From CAADGV01 sp040290295 (lineage in GTDB: Bacteria; Bacteroidota; Ignavibacteria; UBA10030; UBA6906), in contig PSMW01000006.1 in the NCBI GenBank assembly GCA_040290295.1, positions 62,001 to 126,000 of the forward strand: a DNA stretch of 64,000 bases, written 5' to 3'. The notes below the pieces were generated by a model, which saw nothing but the letters and a program-made list of their open reading frames with translations, ran no database searches and was not told the DNA's origin. The stretch's first letter is position 1. Each line of letters starts with the position of its first letter. The position numbers were made by a program, and so were the translations under genes. Below, in pieces: positions 26,206 to 35,907 of the stretch.

Positions 26206-27204
26206 ATGAACCCTATGGCTCAATTACGGGATACCTTCGGAAGGACCGTCACAAACCTTCGCATCTCGGTTACCGATCGATGCAACTATCGCTGCTCGTA
26301 TTGTATGCCTGAAGAAGGCATGCAGTGGCTGGAACGCGAGAAGCTCTTGACATACGAAGAGATTGTTCGACTCGCACGCATCTTCGCGTCGCTGGGTGTT
26401 CGGAAGATCCGCCTCACGGGAGGCGAGCCGCTGATGCGGAAGGAGCTGCATCGCCTGATCGCGATGCTCAAAGTCATCCCCGGCATCGACAACATCGCGC
26501 TGACAACCAACGGTTACTTTCTGAAGGAGCAGGCGAAAGCCCTTGCCGCTGCCGGATTGGATCGCATCAACGTGAGTCTCGATGCGCTCGATCCGCGCAT
26601 CTTCGCCGAGATGGCGCGGCGCGACTACTTCCACCAGACATGGGAAGGGATCGAAGAAGCCGAACGCGCCGGCATCGCTCCCATCAAACTCAACGTCGTT
26701 CTCGTGCGCGGCGTGAACGATGGTGAAATTCTCAAGTTCGCACACCTTGCTCGCTCCCGTCCTTTCTTCGTTCGATTCATCGAGTTCATGCCGATCGGCA
26801 TGGACGATGGCTGGACGATGGAAAAGGTTGTGCCGACGCATGAGGTGTTGGAGACGATCAACCGGTACGCTTCACTCGTTCCCGCGCCGTCAAGCAACGG
26901 CAAGGTGCCCGCCGAGCGTTACATCTTCAGCGATGGAAAAGGCGAAATCGGGTTCATCAGTTCGGTCAGCCGTCCCTTCTGTGCCGACTGCGATCGCGTG
27001 CGGATAACCAGCGACGGGAAATTTCGCACCTGCTTGTTCTCCCTCGTCGAAACCGACCTGCGCGCGATGCTCCGCCATAACGCCTCGGACGAAGCCATCG
27101 CCGAAACTCTCGTGCGTGCCGTTTGGAAAAAGGAAGAAGGTCATCTCATCAACCGACCGGGATTTGTCCGGCCCGAGCGAACGATGAGTCAAATCGGCGG
27201 TTGA
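26206..27204 (+). CDS. moaA: GTP 3',8-cyclase MoaA
   Basis: The product has 332 residues, a radical SAM enzyme. The N-terminal [4Fe-4S] motif is C-x3-C-x2-C in TDRCNYRCSYCMPEEG, the GGEPLMRK motif follows, the second cluster ligands are in FCADCDRVRITSDGKFRTCLF's CxxC...C region (about residues 258-275), and the protein ends with Gly-Gly. It makes the first intermediate of molybdenum cofactor from GTP. The ATG at 26215 is an alternative start. No moaC, mog or mobA lies in the window. Confidence 0.95.
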   Translation: MNPMAQLRDTFGRTVTNLRISVTDRCNYRCSYCMPEEGMQWLEREKLLTYEEIVRLARIFASLGVRKIRLTGGEPLMRKELHRLIAMLKVIPGIDNIALTTNGYFLKEQAKALAAAGLDRINVSLDALDPRIFAEMARRDYFHQTWEGIEEAERAGIAPIKLNVVLVRGVNDGEILKFAHLARSRPFFVRFIEFMPIGMDDGWTMEKVVPTHEVLETINRYASLVPAPSSNGKVPAERYIFSDGKGEIGFISSVSRPFCADCDRVRITSDGKFRTCLFSLVETDLRAMLRHNASDEAIAETLVRAVWKKEEGHLINRPGFVRPERTMSQIGG

Positions 27205-27224
27205 GCATTCCACCACGCTTGCGC

Positions 27225-27746
27225 ATGAAACTCTCCGACGGTGCACCCACAATCAGCGGCACGAATACCTACGGCAAGCCGAAACGTCCGCCCGGTCAAA
27301 TTGCAACGGCGAAATTTCCTGTGCTTACGTACGGCGAGACGCCGGAGATCCCGACCGACGCATGGCGCTTCCGTTGCTTCGGGTTGGTCGAGCCAGAGAT
27401 CGAATGGACGTGGGAGGAGTTCATGCGCTTGCCGCAGACGACCATCGTTGCAAACGTTCATTGCGTGACGACCTGGAGTCGATTCGACGACCGATGGACG
27501 GGCGTTCTCTTCAAAGATCTCGTTAAACACATCTTCCTCGATCCCGAAGCGAAGTTCGTCATGCAACATGCGTACGGCGGCTACACCACGAACCTTCCAT
27601 TGAAGACGATGATCGAAGAGGACGTCATGTTTGCCCATACGTTTCATGGCGAGCCGTTGCCGCGCAAACACGGCGGACCGCTGCGTGTGATCACCCCCTT
27701 GCGCTATGCATGGAAGGGCGCCAAGTGGATTCACATGCAGCGCTAA
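27225..27746 (+). CDS. Sulfite oxidase-like molybdoenzyme, probably lacking its C-terminus
   Basis: The product has 173 residues. The molybdenum ligand Cys lies in VHCVTTWSRFDDRW; GGYTTNLPL and HGGPLRVITPLRYAWKGAKWI are typical of the cytosolic sulfite-oxidase-like (YuiH/YedY-type) family. Family members usually go on about 25 residues after KWI with a PGFWE...YH segment, absent here. The other two frames after the stop do not restore it. Its place behind moaDEA fits use of the cofactor made by that cluster. Confidence 0.85.
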   Translation: MKLSDGAPTISGTNTYGKPKRPPGQIATAKFPVLTYGETPEIPTDAWRFRCFGLVEPEIEWTWEEFMRLPQTTIVANVHCVTTWSRFDDRWTGVLFKDLVKHIFLDPEAKFVMQHAYGGYTTNLPLKTMIEEDVMFAHTFHGEPLPRKHGGPLRVITPLRYAWKGAKWIHMQR

Positions 27747-28243
27747 GAAACAAAAGCGCTTGTCTCTCGACAGGCAAGGGCGAGTCATCTTCTGTTCGAC
27801 GCTCTTCCGGTGCCATGAAACCGACCTTCAACACATCATGATCTGGCACAGCTAAGCCTCGTCGTGCGGTCTGTATTGTTTGAGAGTGTCGTATCTCTCG
27901 TCGCTTGTCTTTCGCAAAACCCCTTTCTCCATTAGCCATGGGAACGTTCTCTGTGTTGTGATGGATTGGAACTTTGACATTCCCGCTCTAGTCACAACGA
28001 GGAGAGTTCGCCATTCACGAGTCTTGCCGAAGGCCTCCTGATCCAGCCTATCGGGACGTGCAACGCTCGCCCAAGTCGCTCACCTGACGATAGAGGTTCT
28101 TTTAAGCAACGCGCAGCCTGACCGTCGGCTGTCATCGCCCATCGGCCTCCTCTCACGGTGTAGCACGATTCGCTCTGGCAACGTTCGGGCAGCAATCAAG
28201 AGACGATCATCTCTGCGCTCCACCTTTTCAGAACAATTTTTGG
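27747..28243. other. Region without a recognisable gene
   Basis: About 500 bases between the shortened sulfite-oxidase-like gene and the ychF promoter. Only short frames are present, the longest on the minus strand (82 and 67 codons) and neither resembles a known protein. A weak 6-base hairpin follows the oxidoreductase stop. The segment could be the remnant of an inserted or deleted element, but I cannot identify one. Confidence 0.5.
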
Positions 28244-28250
28244 TATCTTG
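28244..28250 (+). promoter_or_regulatory. Possible -7 element for ychF
   Basis: TATCTTG, 46 bases before the ychF start, identical to the -7 element of purE. No TTG lies at the usual 19-20 bases upstream. Confidence 0.4.
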
Positions 28251-28296
28251 CAACTGGATTCATTTCTTCTCTCCAAGAGACAACACGAGCACGCCT

Positions 28297-29382
28297 ATGC
28301 AGATCGGCATCGTTGGACTCCCCTTCTCGGGCAAGTCCACGCTGTTCCAGACCATTACGAAAACACATCTCGATCCCGCAGTGTTGGGGAAGGTGGAAGC
28401 GCATCATGCCGTCGTCAAAGTGCCGGATCCGCGTGTGGATCGGCTCGCAGCCATCTTTTTGCCAAAGAGGACGGTCTATGCGTCGATCGAGTTCGTTGAT
28501 GTGGTGGGACTCAAAAAAGGAGAATCGGGTTCGACGCAATTCACGACACATTTTCTCGCGAATGTGAAGTCGAACGATGCGCTCGTTCAGGTGGTGCGCC
28601 TCTTCAACAACGACGCCGTGCCGCATCCCGAAGGATCGATCGATGCGGAGCGCGATATCGCTGCATTCGAAACGGAGTTTCTCCTCGCCGATTTGGCTGT
28701 GGTGGAGAACCGACTGGAGCGTCTCAACAAACAGGTGATGAAGTCCGGCGACGAACTCGCCAAACGAGAGCTGCCCGTCCTGGAAAAGTGCAAAGCGCTT
28801 CTCGATGCGGAGACGCCTCTGCGCAAGCACGACTTCACGAAAGAGGAACTTCATCTCCTCAAAACCTATCAACTCCTTTCCATCAAACCCATGTTGATAG
28901 CGTTGAACCTCGACGAGTCGCAGCTTGGTGTAGCCGAACAGTTGGTGCAACGCCTTGCAACGAAGAAACAAGGACGGAACACCAAAGTTGTTTCGTTCTT
29001 CGGTAAGATCGAAATGGAGATGTCCGAATTGAGCGATGAAGAGGCACGAGCCTTTATGGACGAATATGGTATCAAGGCATCAGCGTTGGATACGTTGATA
29101 CGTGAATCGTACGCTCTGGTGGGCTTACAGTCGTTCTTTACCGTTGGTGAGGACGAATGCAGGGCATGGACTATCAAGAAAGGGATGACGGCGCAAGAGG
29201 CAGCCGGCGTGATTCACTCGGATTTCTTCGCGAAGTTCATTCGAGCAGAGGTGGTGAGCTACGACGACTTCATCGCTGCCGGTGGATCGTTTGCGAAGGC
29301 AAAAGAAGCCGGACACTGGCACTTGGAGGGAAAAGAGTACATCGTCAAAGACGGAGATATTCTCTCGATTCGGCACGGTTGA
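28297..29382 (+). CDS. ychF: Redox-regulated ATPase YchF (OLA1 family)
   Basis: The product has 361 residues. The P-loop is GIVGLPFSGKSTLFQ, followed by FVDVVGLKKGES; the C-terminal TGS domain ends with EGKEYIVKDGDILSIRHG. YchF is an Obg-related ATPase that binds ribosomes and takes part in oxidative-stress responses. The usual G1 loop is GLPNVGKST; here Phe-Ser replaces Asn-Val. The ATG at 28297 is chosen because the family starts at this strand; the frame is open further upstream. Confidence 0.93.
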   Translation: MQIGIVGLPFSGKSTLFQTITKTHLDPAVLGKVEAHHAVVKVPDPRVDRLAAIFLPKRTVYASIEFVDVVGLKKGESGSTQFTTHFLANVKSNDALVQVVRLFNNDAVPHPEGSIDAERDIAAFETEFLLADLAVVENRLERLNKQVMKSGDELAKRELPVLEKCKALLDAETPLRKHDFTKEELHLLKTYQLLSIKPMLIALNLDESQLGVAEQLVQRLATKKQGRNTKVVSFFGKIEMEMSELSDEEARAFMDEYGIKASALDTLIRESYALVGLQSFFTVGEDECRAWTIKKGMTAQEAAGVIHSDFFAKFIRAEVVSYDDFIAAGGSFAKAKEAGHWHLEGKEYIVKDGDILSIRHG

Positions 29383-29433
29383 AAGGCGCCGCACAAGGCG
29401 GCGAGCATGGTGCAACAACGACGGAGGTCAGTC

Positions 29434-30084
29434 ATGAATATCGGCATCCTCGGCAGTGGGATGGTGGGAACGACACTGGGAACGAGACTTGTTCGGCTCG
29501 GTCATGCAGTGATGATCGGCTCGCGGTCGCCGGATAACGCCAAAGCTGCCGCGTGGGCGCGCAGCAACGGAGAATCGGCGTCGCATAGCACGTTCGCCGA
29601 TGCGGCGGCCTTCGGCGAGATGATCCTCTTGTGCACGAAAGGCGACGTAACGCTCGATATCCTTCATGCGACGAACCCGGCTCACTTCGCTCGAAAAGTG
29701 GTGATAGACGTAACGAACCCTCTCGACTTCTCCAAAGGTGTTCCTCCATCGCTGTTTGTATGCAACACCGACTCGTTGGGCGAGCAAGTGCAATGTACAC
29801 TTCCCGAGGCTTACGTGGTGAAATCCCTGAACATCGTGAACTGCGAAGTGATGGTCAATCCTGCCAAGTACGCTCCCGGCGCAACGATGTTCGTTTGTGG
29901 AAACGATGCAACCGCCAAGACACGAGTCGAAGCCTTGCTACGACAGTTTGGTTGGGAAGATATTCTCGATCTCGGCGACATCACCGGCGCACGCGGCATG
30001 GAGATGATGTTGCCGCTCTGGCTTCGTGCATGGATGGTGACGAAGGACGTTCACGTAGCGTTCAAAATGGTTCGCCACACCTAA
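29434..30084 (+). CDS. NADP(H)-binding reductase, F420-dependent NADP reductase-like
   Basis: The product has 216 residues. The Rossmann motif GILGSGMVGTTLGTRL is at the N-terminus, then SRSPDNAKAAAW (NADP-type), DVTNPLDFSKG and a typical LNIVNCEVMVNPA segment. Such proteins are grouped with coenzyme F420:NADP oxidoreductases and ketopantoate-like reductases; bacterial members often act on unknown substrates. A GGAGG ribosome site precedes the ATG. Confidence 0.85.
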   Translation: MNIGILGSGMVGTTLGTRLVRLGHAVMIGSRSPDNAKAAAWARSNGESASHSTFADAAAFGEMILLCTKGDVTLDILHATNPAHFARKVVIDVTNPLDFSKGVPPSLFVCNTDSLGEQVQCTLPEAYVVKSLNIVNCEVMVNPAKYAPGATMFVCGNDATAKTRVEALLRQFGWEDILDLGDITGARGMEMMLPLWLRAWMVTKDVHVAFKMVRHT

Positions 30085-30224
30085 GCCGAGCGCAAAGAGT
30101 CGCCTTCTTCACAGCTCAGCTCACGCCAAGGGAACTCAGGTGGAGGTTGTTTGTTTATTGCCTGAGTGGCGATCGTTCACGATCGCGCAGCACAAACTTC
30201 TTCACCATAGCCTGTTCTCTTTCC

Positions 30225-31635
30225 ATGATGCTCGAGCGGTGTCAAGAATGGGTTGCGCTTATAGCGTTGGTGTGTGTCCCGATCGGGTGCGAGCGCCGCG
30301 TGATGGATGTGCCTGCCGTCGAACCGCCCTCGCTGTACGCGGCGCGTGTCATCCCGAACGGTGACAACCCGGTCAGTCTCCTGCTCGCTTGTCGCACGTC
30401 GCTCGGCTGCATCGGTGGCAGTCGATGTGCTGCGTGCCTCAGTGCTCGAGCAGACGGCTCCCGCATCCGAGGTCCGCGATGATTCGGTCGTCATACCCAT
30501 TGCGTGTTTGCGACCTCAAACGTTCTACACCTTTCGTGTTCGACTGACTGCCACGTCGGGCGCAATTCGTGTGCTCCACGCCGCCACGATAACCACACAA
30601 CCGCTTCCTGCTTCTGTTGCTCTTCCACCATTTCGACTGCTGTATGCCGATTCGCCAAGCGTGAAGTATGTGTTGGTGGGAATAACGCCCGCGAGCAACG
30701 GAAAGTCGTACGCGATCGCGATCGATCGCGAAGCCATTCCGGTCTGGTACAAGGAGTTTCGCGATGCAGTGGTCGATTTTCAGCGGCAGCCGAACGGACA
30801 GTTGACCGCATGGTCGTCGAGCGATGGAAGTCTGCCGGTGTTTTACGCGTTCGATATGCTGGGAAGACTTGCCGCAACGTACTGAGCATCCCAGCAACGT
30901 GCAACGGGGCCGCACGAGTTGCGTCTCGCCGCCGACGGCTATGCGCTCTTTGGCATTGAGTTTCGCACAATGGATTTGACACGCTACGGTGGCTTGCCCG
31001 ACGCTTCGGTGAGAGGGATTGTGGTTGAATGGAATCGCGGCAGTCGGCAACTGCATGGGAACACCTTCGATCATTTTCGTGTGGATGATGCCGCTCCCGA
31101 TATTTTGCTGACGACAGCGACGGTGAATCCGTGGCATGGCAACGCAATCGAACGTGATCATGACGGCAATCTCTTGGTCTCGTTCCGCAATATGGATGAG
31201 ATCACGAAGATCGATGCCGCCAGCGGAGCAATCATCTGGCGCTTGGGCGGTCGTCGTAACGAGTTCACCATCAGAGGCGATCCTCTGGGCGGCTTCTCAC
31301 ACCAGCATGGGATCCGCCGATTGCCGAACAGCAACATCCTCCTCTTCGACAACGGCAATCTTCACACCCTACCACAAAGTCGCGCGGTCGAGTACCGTCT
31401 CGATGAAATGCAGAAGATTGCCGAGCTGGTGTGGGAGTACCGCGCGTCGCCGCCGTTGTACGGATTCGCGCTCGGCTTTGCGCAGCGCCTCGCAAACGGC
31501 AACACCCTGATCTGCTTCGGCACTGCGCAGCGCATCATTGAAGTCGATGCATCGGGACGGAAGAGGTGGGAAGTTGCACTCGACCAACCGCAACGCTACG
31601 CCTACCGAGCTTTCTCGGTCGAGTCGTTGTATTGA
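30225..31635 (+). pseudogene. Broken aryl-sulfate sulfotransferase-like (ASST) gene
   Basis: Three parts belong together: a lipoprotein-like start (ERCQEWVALIALVCVPIGCE) in frame 0, a middle part in frame 1 from about 30400 (AVDVLRASVLEQTAPASEV to LGRLAATY), and a long C-terminal part in frame 1 after an in-frame TGA at 30883-30885. The last part has the arylsulfotransferase beta-propeller signature (WHGNAIERDHDGNLLVSFRN, IIWRLGGRRNEF, RLPNSNILLFDNGN). One extra base near 30390-30415 and the TGA, where CGA (Arg) would fit, disrupt the gene. It may be decayed or suffer two sequence errors. Confidence 0.8.
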
Positions 31636-31640
31636 TCGCG

Positions 31641-33968
31641 TTACAGAACGTGTGTAGCCCTCACGGTGAAGCGGAAGCCGCGCGGCGCGCTGAGCCGCCA
31701 CGTGAAATCGGTTCGCAGCAGATCGAAGATGCGATTGATGCCAACGCCGATCTCACCATACCATCCATGGGTTGCCTGACGTATCCCACTACCGTCGGAT
31801 GGCAATGGCGCTGATGCCTGCCAGGTTTTTCCGGCTCCGCCGAAGAGAATCAATTCAAGGGAATGTTTGTAAAGGAAAGGCATGCCGAGCGCGAGAAACG
31901 GTACACTGCGGAAGTTGTGTTCGAGGAACATCGCGGCGAAACTCGTCCCTCCGAACTCCTTCACGTTCATCCCTTTGAACACACCGAACGGTGCGTAGCC
32001 GCTTGAAGCCGATTCCAGTGCGAAGCAATATTGAGGGAAATCGCCGCGATCGGCAGCGCCCGCAGCAACGCGGAGCGAAAGCGTTTGGGGAAACAACAAG
32101 CTTCGACTGAACGTCGGAAGGACAAGTGTTGCCATCCCCCACATCCGACGTGCAGAAAATCCCTGGCGTCCGAAAGCCTGTTCGGCATGAAGTTCCAGCG
32201 CGTTTGTTCGCACCAAGTCCAACGGCACCGCCGCGTTACCCACACGGAGATCCCATCGAAGCGTCGTGTACATGCCCTCCCTGATCGAAGGATTGGCGCG
32301 ATAGAGACGTGAGCGCGAAAACAAACTGTAATTCGTATGCTGCACAACTGTCCGTTGGTCTTCGCGCACCAGTGCCAAACGTGTGGTGACAATGGTTGTT
32401 GGCGTGTACGTAAGAAACAGGCGCCACCCCTCGACCTCGTAATAATCGCGATAATCGTTCTTGAACAGCAACGACGTGAAGCTGTTGAACAGGGAACCGT
32501 AATATCCGAAATCCTCCCAGATAGCAAGCGAGCGATACACATCTATTCCGAAGCCGAACTTGCGTTGCGCAGTCGTATAGACGGTAGCACCAACGTTGTA
32601 ACGCGTCCGTTTCTCCGAGAATGCGTATGCTCCTCCGCTGCGCACGTGCAGCAGGTCCTGCAGGCTATCATGTTCCACCCTCACACCAAGTCGCAACCCC
32701 TCAACGCGATTGAACGCTACATCGAGGGATTGTGCCGCCGCTGTTGCATCGCTGCCCTCGGCGCCGAACGCTATACTCATGCCTCCGCGGCGGAATTGTA
32801 CGTCCAATGTTTGTGTACTGTCCAGAGTTTTGTAAGCTTGCTCTTCTTCGTTCGTCAGCGGCAGCACGTTTTCCGACTGCCAGAGTGCGGAGTCGTACAC
32901 AGCAATCGCAGCGGAATCTATCGTGAGCCGCGGCTTCTGGAAAATCGAATCGGGAATCGTCGTGTTGATGTCGTAGTGCGACAAGACGGATATTTGAGTG
33001 AACGACAGCGGAGGAAGCGTGAACATCATTGCACCGATGGTCGCGCGCGCCTCGATGCGAACATCCACCGGCATCCAGTAGAGATTGTCGAAGAGCTCGA
33101 AGTGCTGCCGGTAACGGAGCGAGAGATCTTTGACAAATGGAAGGATAAACGCCGCGTTGGGTCGGAGGTCGGCGCCCATCAAAGCGTAACTCGTTCCTGC
33201 AATCGCGATGGTTCCCTCGAAGAGTGGTACGGTACGCGTGCGCGGCAGCAGAGCGATTTCATACACCTCTCTGCCCGCGCTGGTGCGCGTACGTAAGAGT
33301 TTGTAGTCGTAAGAGGTGAGGGCTTCGTCCGCAAGCGGCCCGACGAAACGATGACCCACGAATCGTATCTCTTCGTCGTAGAAGTTGATGATGCTGCCAA
33401 CAGATGCAAAATTGAATTCTGCCTTGATGTTTTCGGTCTGTCGCTTTTGCTTGACGATCTCCCGAAGTGTATCACCTTGTTGCCAGTAGCCTTTGGTAAG
33501 CGATTCGGTGATGCTGACGATCGCGGTGTCGCGCTTCAAGACTTGGCGCGTGAACGCATCGACCGTGTAGTTCTTCAATCGTTCTTGCCATCGCCGTTTG
33601 TTTGCGATCGCTCGGCGAACGATCTCGTACGCCGGGTCCTCCGACGTAACAACGATTTCGGGCAACACAATTGCAGAAGGGATGAGCGCCACATCTCGCC
33701 GCAGGGTTTCTTCCAGCAGGAGGTGGAGTGTGTCGGTGGCGTAGCCGAGACTGCCGACCACGATCGTGTACGTACCACGCGGGAGCCGGAGACGATAGTA
33801 CCCCTCGCTGTTGGCGACGGTGCCGATCGATGTTCCCAGCACGCGCAGTGTTGCCGATGCGATCGGTTCATTGGAGTGAGCGTCGGTCACGCGGCCGTGA
33901 ATCTGAACAATGTCGCCCGCAAGAGCGCAACGCCACGTTAGCAGGAGAATCGTTATGGCAAGTTGCAT
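31641..33968 (-). CDS. Carboxypeptidase-regulatory-like / DUF5686 outer-membrane protein
   Basis: The product has 775 residues. A signal peptide (about 1-18) is followed by a carboxypeptidase-regulatory-like beta-sandwich (about 22-100; IHGRVTDAHSNEPIASATLR, GYYRLRLPRGTYTIVV), then a DUF5686 region and a long C-terminal part of alternating beta strands that looks like an outer-membrane barrel. This layout is typical of Bacteroidota and related phyla. Its transported or bound ligand is unknown. The C-terminus ends six bases from the end of the convergent sulfotransferase remnant. Confidence 0.88.
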   Translation of the reverse strand: MQLAITILLLTWRCALAGDIVQIHGRVTDAHSNEPIASATLRVLGTSIGTVANSEGYYRLRLPRGTYTIVVGSLGYATDTLHLLLEETLRRDVALIPSAIVLPEIVVTSEDPAYEIVRRAIANKRRWQERLKNYTVDAFTRQVLKRDTAIVSITESLTKGYWQQGDTLREIVKQKRQTENIKAEFNFASVGSIINFYDEEIRFVGHRFVGPLADEALTSYDYKLLRTRTSAGREVYEIALLPRTRTVPLFEGTIAIAGTSYALMGADLRPNAAFILPFVKDLSLRYRQHFELFDNLYWMPVDVRIEARATIGAMMFTLPPLSFTQISVLSHYDINTTIPDSIFQKPRLTIDSAAIAVYDSALWQSENVLPLTNEEEQAYKTLDSTQTLDVQFRRGGMSIAFGAEGSDATAAAQSLDVAFNRVEGLRLGVRVEHDSLQDLLHVRSGGAYAFSEKRTRYNVGATVYTTAQRKFGFGIDVYRSLAIWEDFGYYGSLFNSFTSLLFKNDYRDYYEVEGWRLFLTYTPTTIVTTRLALVREDQRTVVQHTNYSLFSRSRLYRANPSIREGMYTTLRWDLRVGNAAVPLDLVRTNALELHAEQAFGRQGFSARRMWGMATLVLPTFSRSLLFPQTLSLRVAAGAADRGDFPQYCFALESASSGYAPFGVFKGMNVKEFGGTSFAAMFLEHNFRSVPFLALGMPFLYKHSLELILFGGAGKTWQASAPLPSDGSGIRQATHGWYGEIGVGINRIFDLLRTDFTWRLSAPRGFRFTVRATHVL

Positions 33969-34101
33969 AGAGATTCCTCTCTTTCGAGTGTCGAAAGTCA
34001 GCCTATCTCAATAACGCCTTACGGCGCCTCAACCCCCAGAAGACGTGAGGCGTTCCTGCCGAACGCAAGAACGCCCCCTCGTTACATCGTTTGGTGCGAA
34101 C

Positions 34102-34641
34102 CTACCGAAACAGTTTTCCCGAGCGGATGCGTTCGAGAAAAAAACTGCGGGTCTTCGGGAGTTGATCGGCTTGGCGATCCCACTCGTTTCGCACCTCATC
34201 GGGCGTCGTGCCATGCAAGCGCTGCCAAGCAGGGAGGATGCGTTTCTCACAGGCAAGCACTTCAGGTGCGAGAGGGTCCAGCAAGTACGCGCGCATCAAC
34301 AACTCGAACGCCTTGTCCACGGCGCCGCGCGAAAAGAAGTAGTCCGCGCTGTCGGTAAGGATGCGGACACGGCGCTGCACGCCTGCGAGCTGTGCCGGTT
34401 GATCACGCCCGGCACTCTCATGCGTTCGCGACGATGTTGCAGTGGAGAAAAACTTGCGCAGCAAGGCACGCTTCGGGCGTTCGACGCGCAGACTCGCTAC
34501 CAACTCCTTGGTCATTTGAATCGATTTGTTGTTCGGTTCGATTTGTTCGGCGGCAGCGAGAAGTTCCATGGCGGCGTCGTAGCGTTGCTCCTCGATGGCT
34601 TGTTCTGCCGCAGAGATGAGTTGGATAATGCGATCATTCAT
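34102..34641 (-). CDS. Hypothetical protein with TPR-like helices
   Basis: The product has 179 residues from ATG 34641. The first 60 residues (IIQLISAAEQAIEEQRYDAA, MELLAAAEQIEPNNKSIQ) and residues about 105-140 (SADYFFSRGAVDKAFELLMR, AYLLDPLAPEVLACEKRIL) look like tetratricopeptide-type helical pairs, joined by a basic linker. There is no membrane segment. It probably serves protein-protein contacts. No partner can be named. Confidence 0.6.
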   Translation of the reverse strand: MNDRIIQLISAAEQAIEEQRYDAAMELLAAAEQIEPNNKSIQMTKELVASLRVERPKRALLRKFFSTATSSRTHESAGRDQPAQLAGVQRRVRILTDSADYFFSRGAVDKAFELLMRAYLLDPLAPEVLACEKRILPAWQRLHGTTPDEVRNEWDRQADQLPKTRSFFLERIRSGKLFR

Positions 34642-34740
34642 AGTACATGCGGTAAGGAGTGGTGGTGGTCTGTCGTCGCTTCTCGCTGAGAGAACATATC
34701 CAGTACAATAATGATGAACAGAGATGATGCTCCGCACAGT

Positions 34741-35733
34741 TCACGAAAGATACGGCGGCTTGCCGATCAACGCCGGCACATCCCAGGGCGGCTCAGCCAC
34801 GAACGGTGCGGTGCGCACCGTGCACGTTGTGATGCGGCACATCGAGCAGCACGACGGTACGCAGGGATCGAGATGAATCAACACCGAGGCGTGATCATTC
34901 AACCCTTCGATCAGGTTACGTTCCACCTGCCCTTGGAACTCGTGCGCTTGCTGAACATTCCAGTAATAAGGAATGGTGAGATGGAAATCCACGTGGTGCA
35001 GTTGCCCCGAACGCATCACCCGCAAATGGTGAACGTTGATCCATTCGGGAGTACGATGAAGATCGATGATCGCGCCGACACGTGCGAGCGTCTCCTGATC
35101 GGATTCGTCCATCAGTCCGCCGATCGACACCCGCATCAACTGGTAACCGGAGATGAGGATGTTCAATGCCACCCCGATTGCAACCATCGGGTCCAAAAGT
35201 TCGATGCCTGTGAAACGCACCAACAGAAGTCCCGCGACAACCCCGAAGCTTGTCCACGAATCGGTCAGCACATGTTTGCCGTCTGCGACGAGGGTGAGCG
35301 AGTGTGTTGCTCTGCCGCGACGGATCAGGAACCAGCCGAGCACAAGATTGATGATCGACGCGCCGAGCGTCAACGCCATGCCGGTATCCAATGCCGTCAG
35401 CTCGCGTCCGACGATGATGCCGCGAACAGCTTCATAGATGATAGCCACCGCCGCAACGACAATCAATCCGCCTTCGATCCCTGCCGAGAAAAATTCAATC
35501 TTGCCGTGTCCATACGGATGAGATTCATCCGCGGGACGAGCGCTGAGGATGACGCTATAGAACGCCATCGATGTTGCGGCGACGTGCACAACCGATTCGA
35601 GCGCATCCGAAAGGATCGCAGCAGATTGCGTGACGAAGTACGCCGACATCTTCATCACCAACATCACGAAGCCGACGACCAACGAAATGAGCGCCGCTTG
35701 TTTTTTCAGTTCGAATTCGGTACGACGAGCCAT
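34741..35733 (-). CDS. Cation diffusion facilitator (CDF) metal transporter
   Basis: The product has 330 residues with about five to six membrane segments. The transport site is seen in AAILSDALESVVHV and HPYGHGKIEFFSAG, and again in KHVLTDSWTSFG. The cytosolic C-terminal domain ends with a cysteine-rich tail DPCVPSCCSMCRITTCTVR. CDF proteins export Zn, Fe, Co or Cd in exchange for protons; the tail may bind metal. ATG 35733 is preferred over an upstream TTG. Confidence 0.9.
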   Translation of the reverse strand: MARRTEFELKKQAALISLVVGFVMLVMKMSAYFVTQSAAILSDALESVVHVAATSMAFYSVILSARPADESHPYGHGKIEFFSAGIEGGLIVVAAVAIIYEAVRGIIVGRELTALDTGMALTLGASIINLVLGWFLIRRGRATHSLTLVADGKHVLTDSWTSFGVVAGLLLVRFTGIELLDPMVAIGVALNILISGYQLMRVSIGGLMDESDQETLARVGAIIDLHRTPEWINVHHLRVMRSGQLHHVDFHLTIPYYWNVQQAHEFQGQVERNLIEGLNDHASVLIHLDPCVPSCCSMCRITTCTVRTAPFVAEPPWDVPALIGKPPYLS

Positions 35734-35763
35734 CAAGAGCACCAAGGGAATGTTCAGCCCTCT

Positions 35764-35771
35764 CAAAGATA
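35764..35771 (-). promoter_or_regulatory. -7 element TATCTTTG before the CDF gene
   Basis: On the minus strand an exact TAnnTTTG lies 31 bases before the ATG. No TTG occurs at 19-21 bases upstream, so only half of the promoter is recognisable. Confidence 0.4.
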
Positions 35772-35834
35772 CAGAGAAGTTGGGCGCGATGCCATACAGG
35801 CACTCTGCGGAATCCTCCGGAGTGCAACGGTCTC

Positions 35835-35866
35835 TTGACTCTCCCCACTTTTTCGGCTAAGTTATG
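35835..35866 (+). promoter_or_regulatory. Promoter for the DUF2085 gene
   Basis: CTTGACTCTC carries TTG at 35835-35837; after a 20-base spacer comes TAAGTTATG at 35858-35866, 41 bases before the start. The CTTGACTCTC stretch recurs in two other promoters (43107 and 44342). Confidence 0.5.
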
Positions 35867-35907
35867 GGCGGTTGATTGACACGTCGCCCGTTGCTTCCTC
35901 GATCTCG

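Noticed and set aside
27691..28195. Two short minus-strand frames (82 and 67 codons) as small genes
   Set aside because: No ribosome site, no recognisable family, unlikely composition; the first runs into the oxidoreductase gene.
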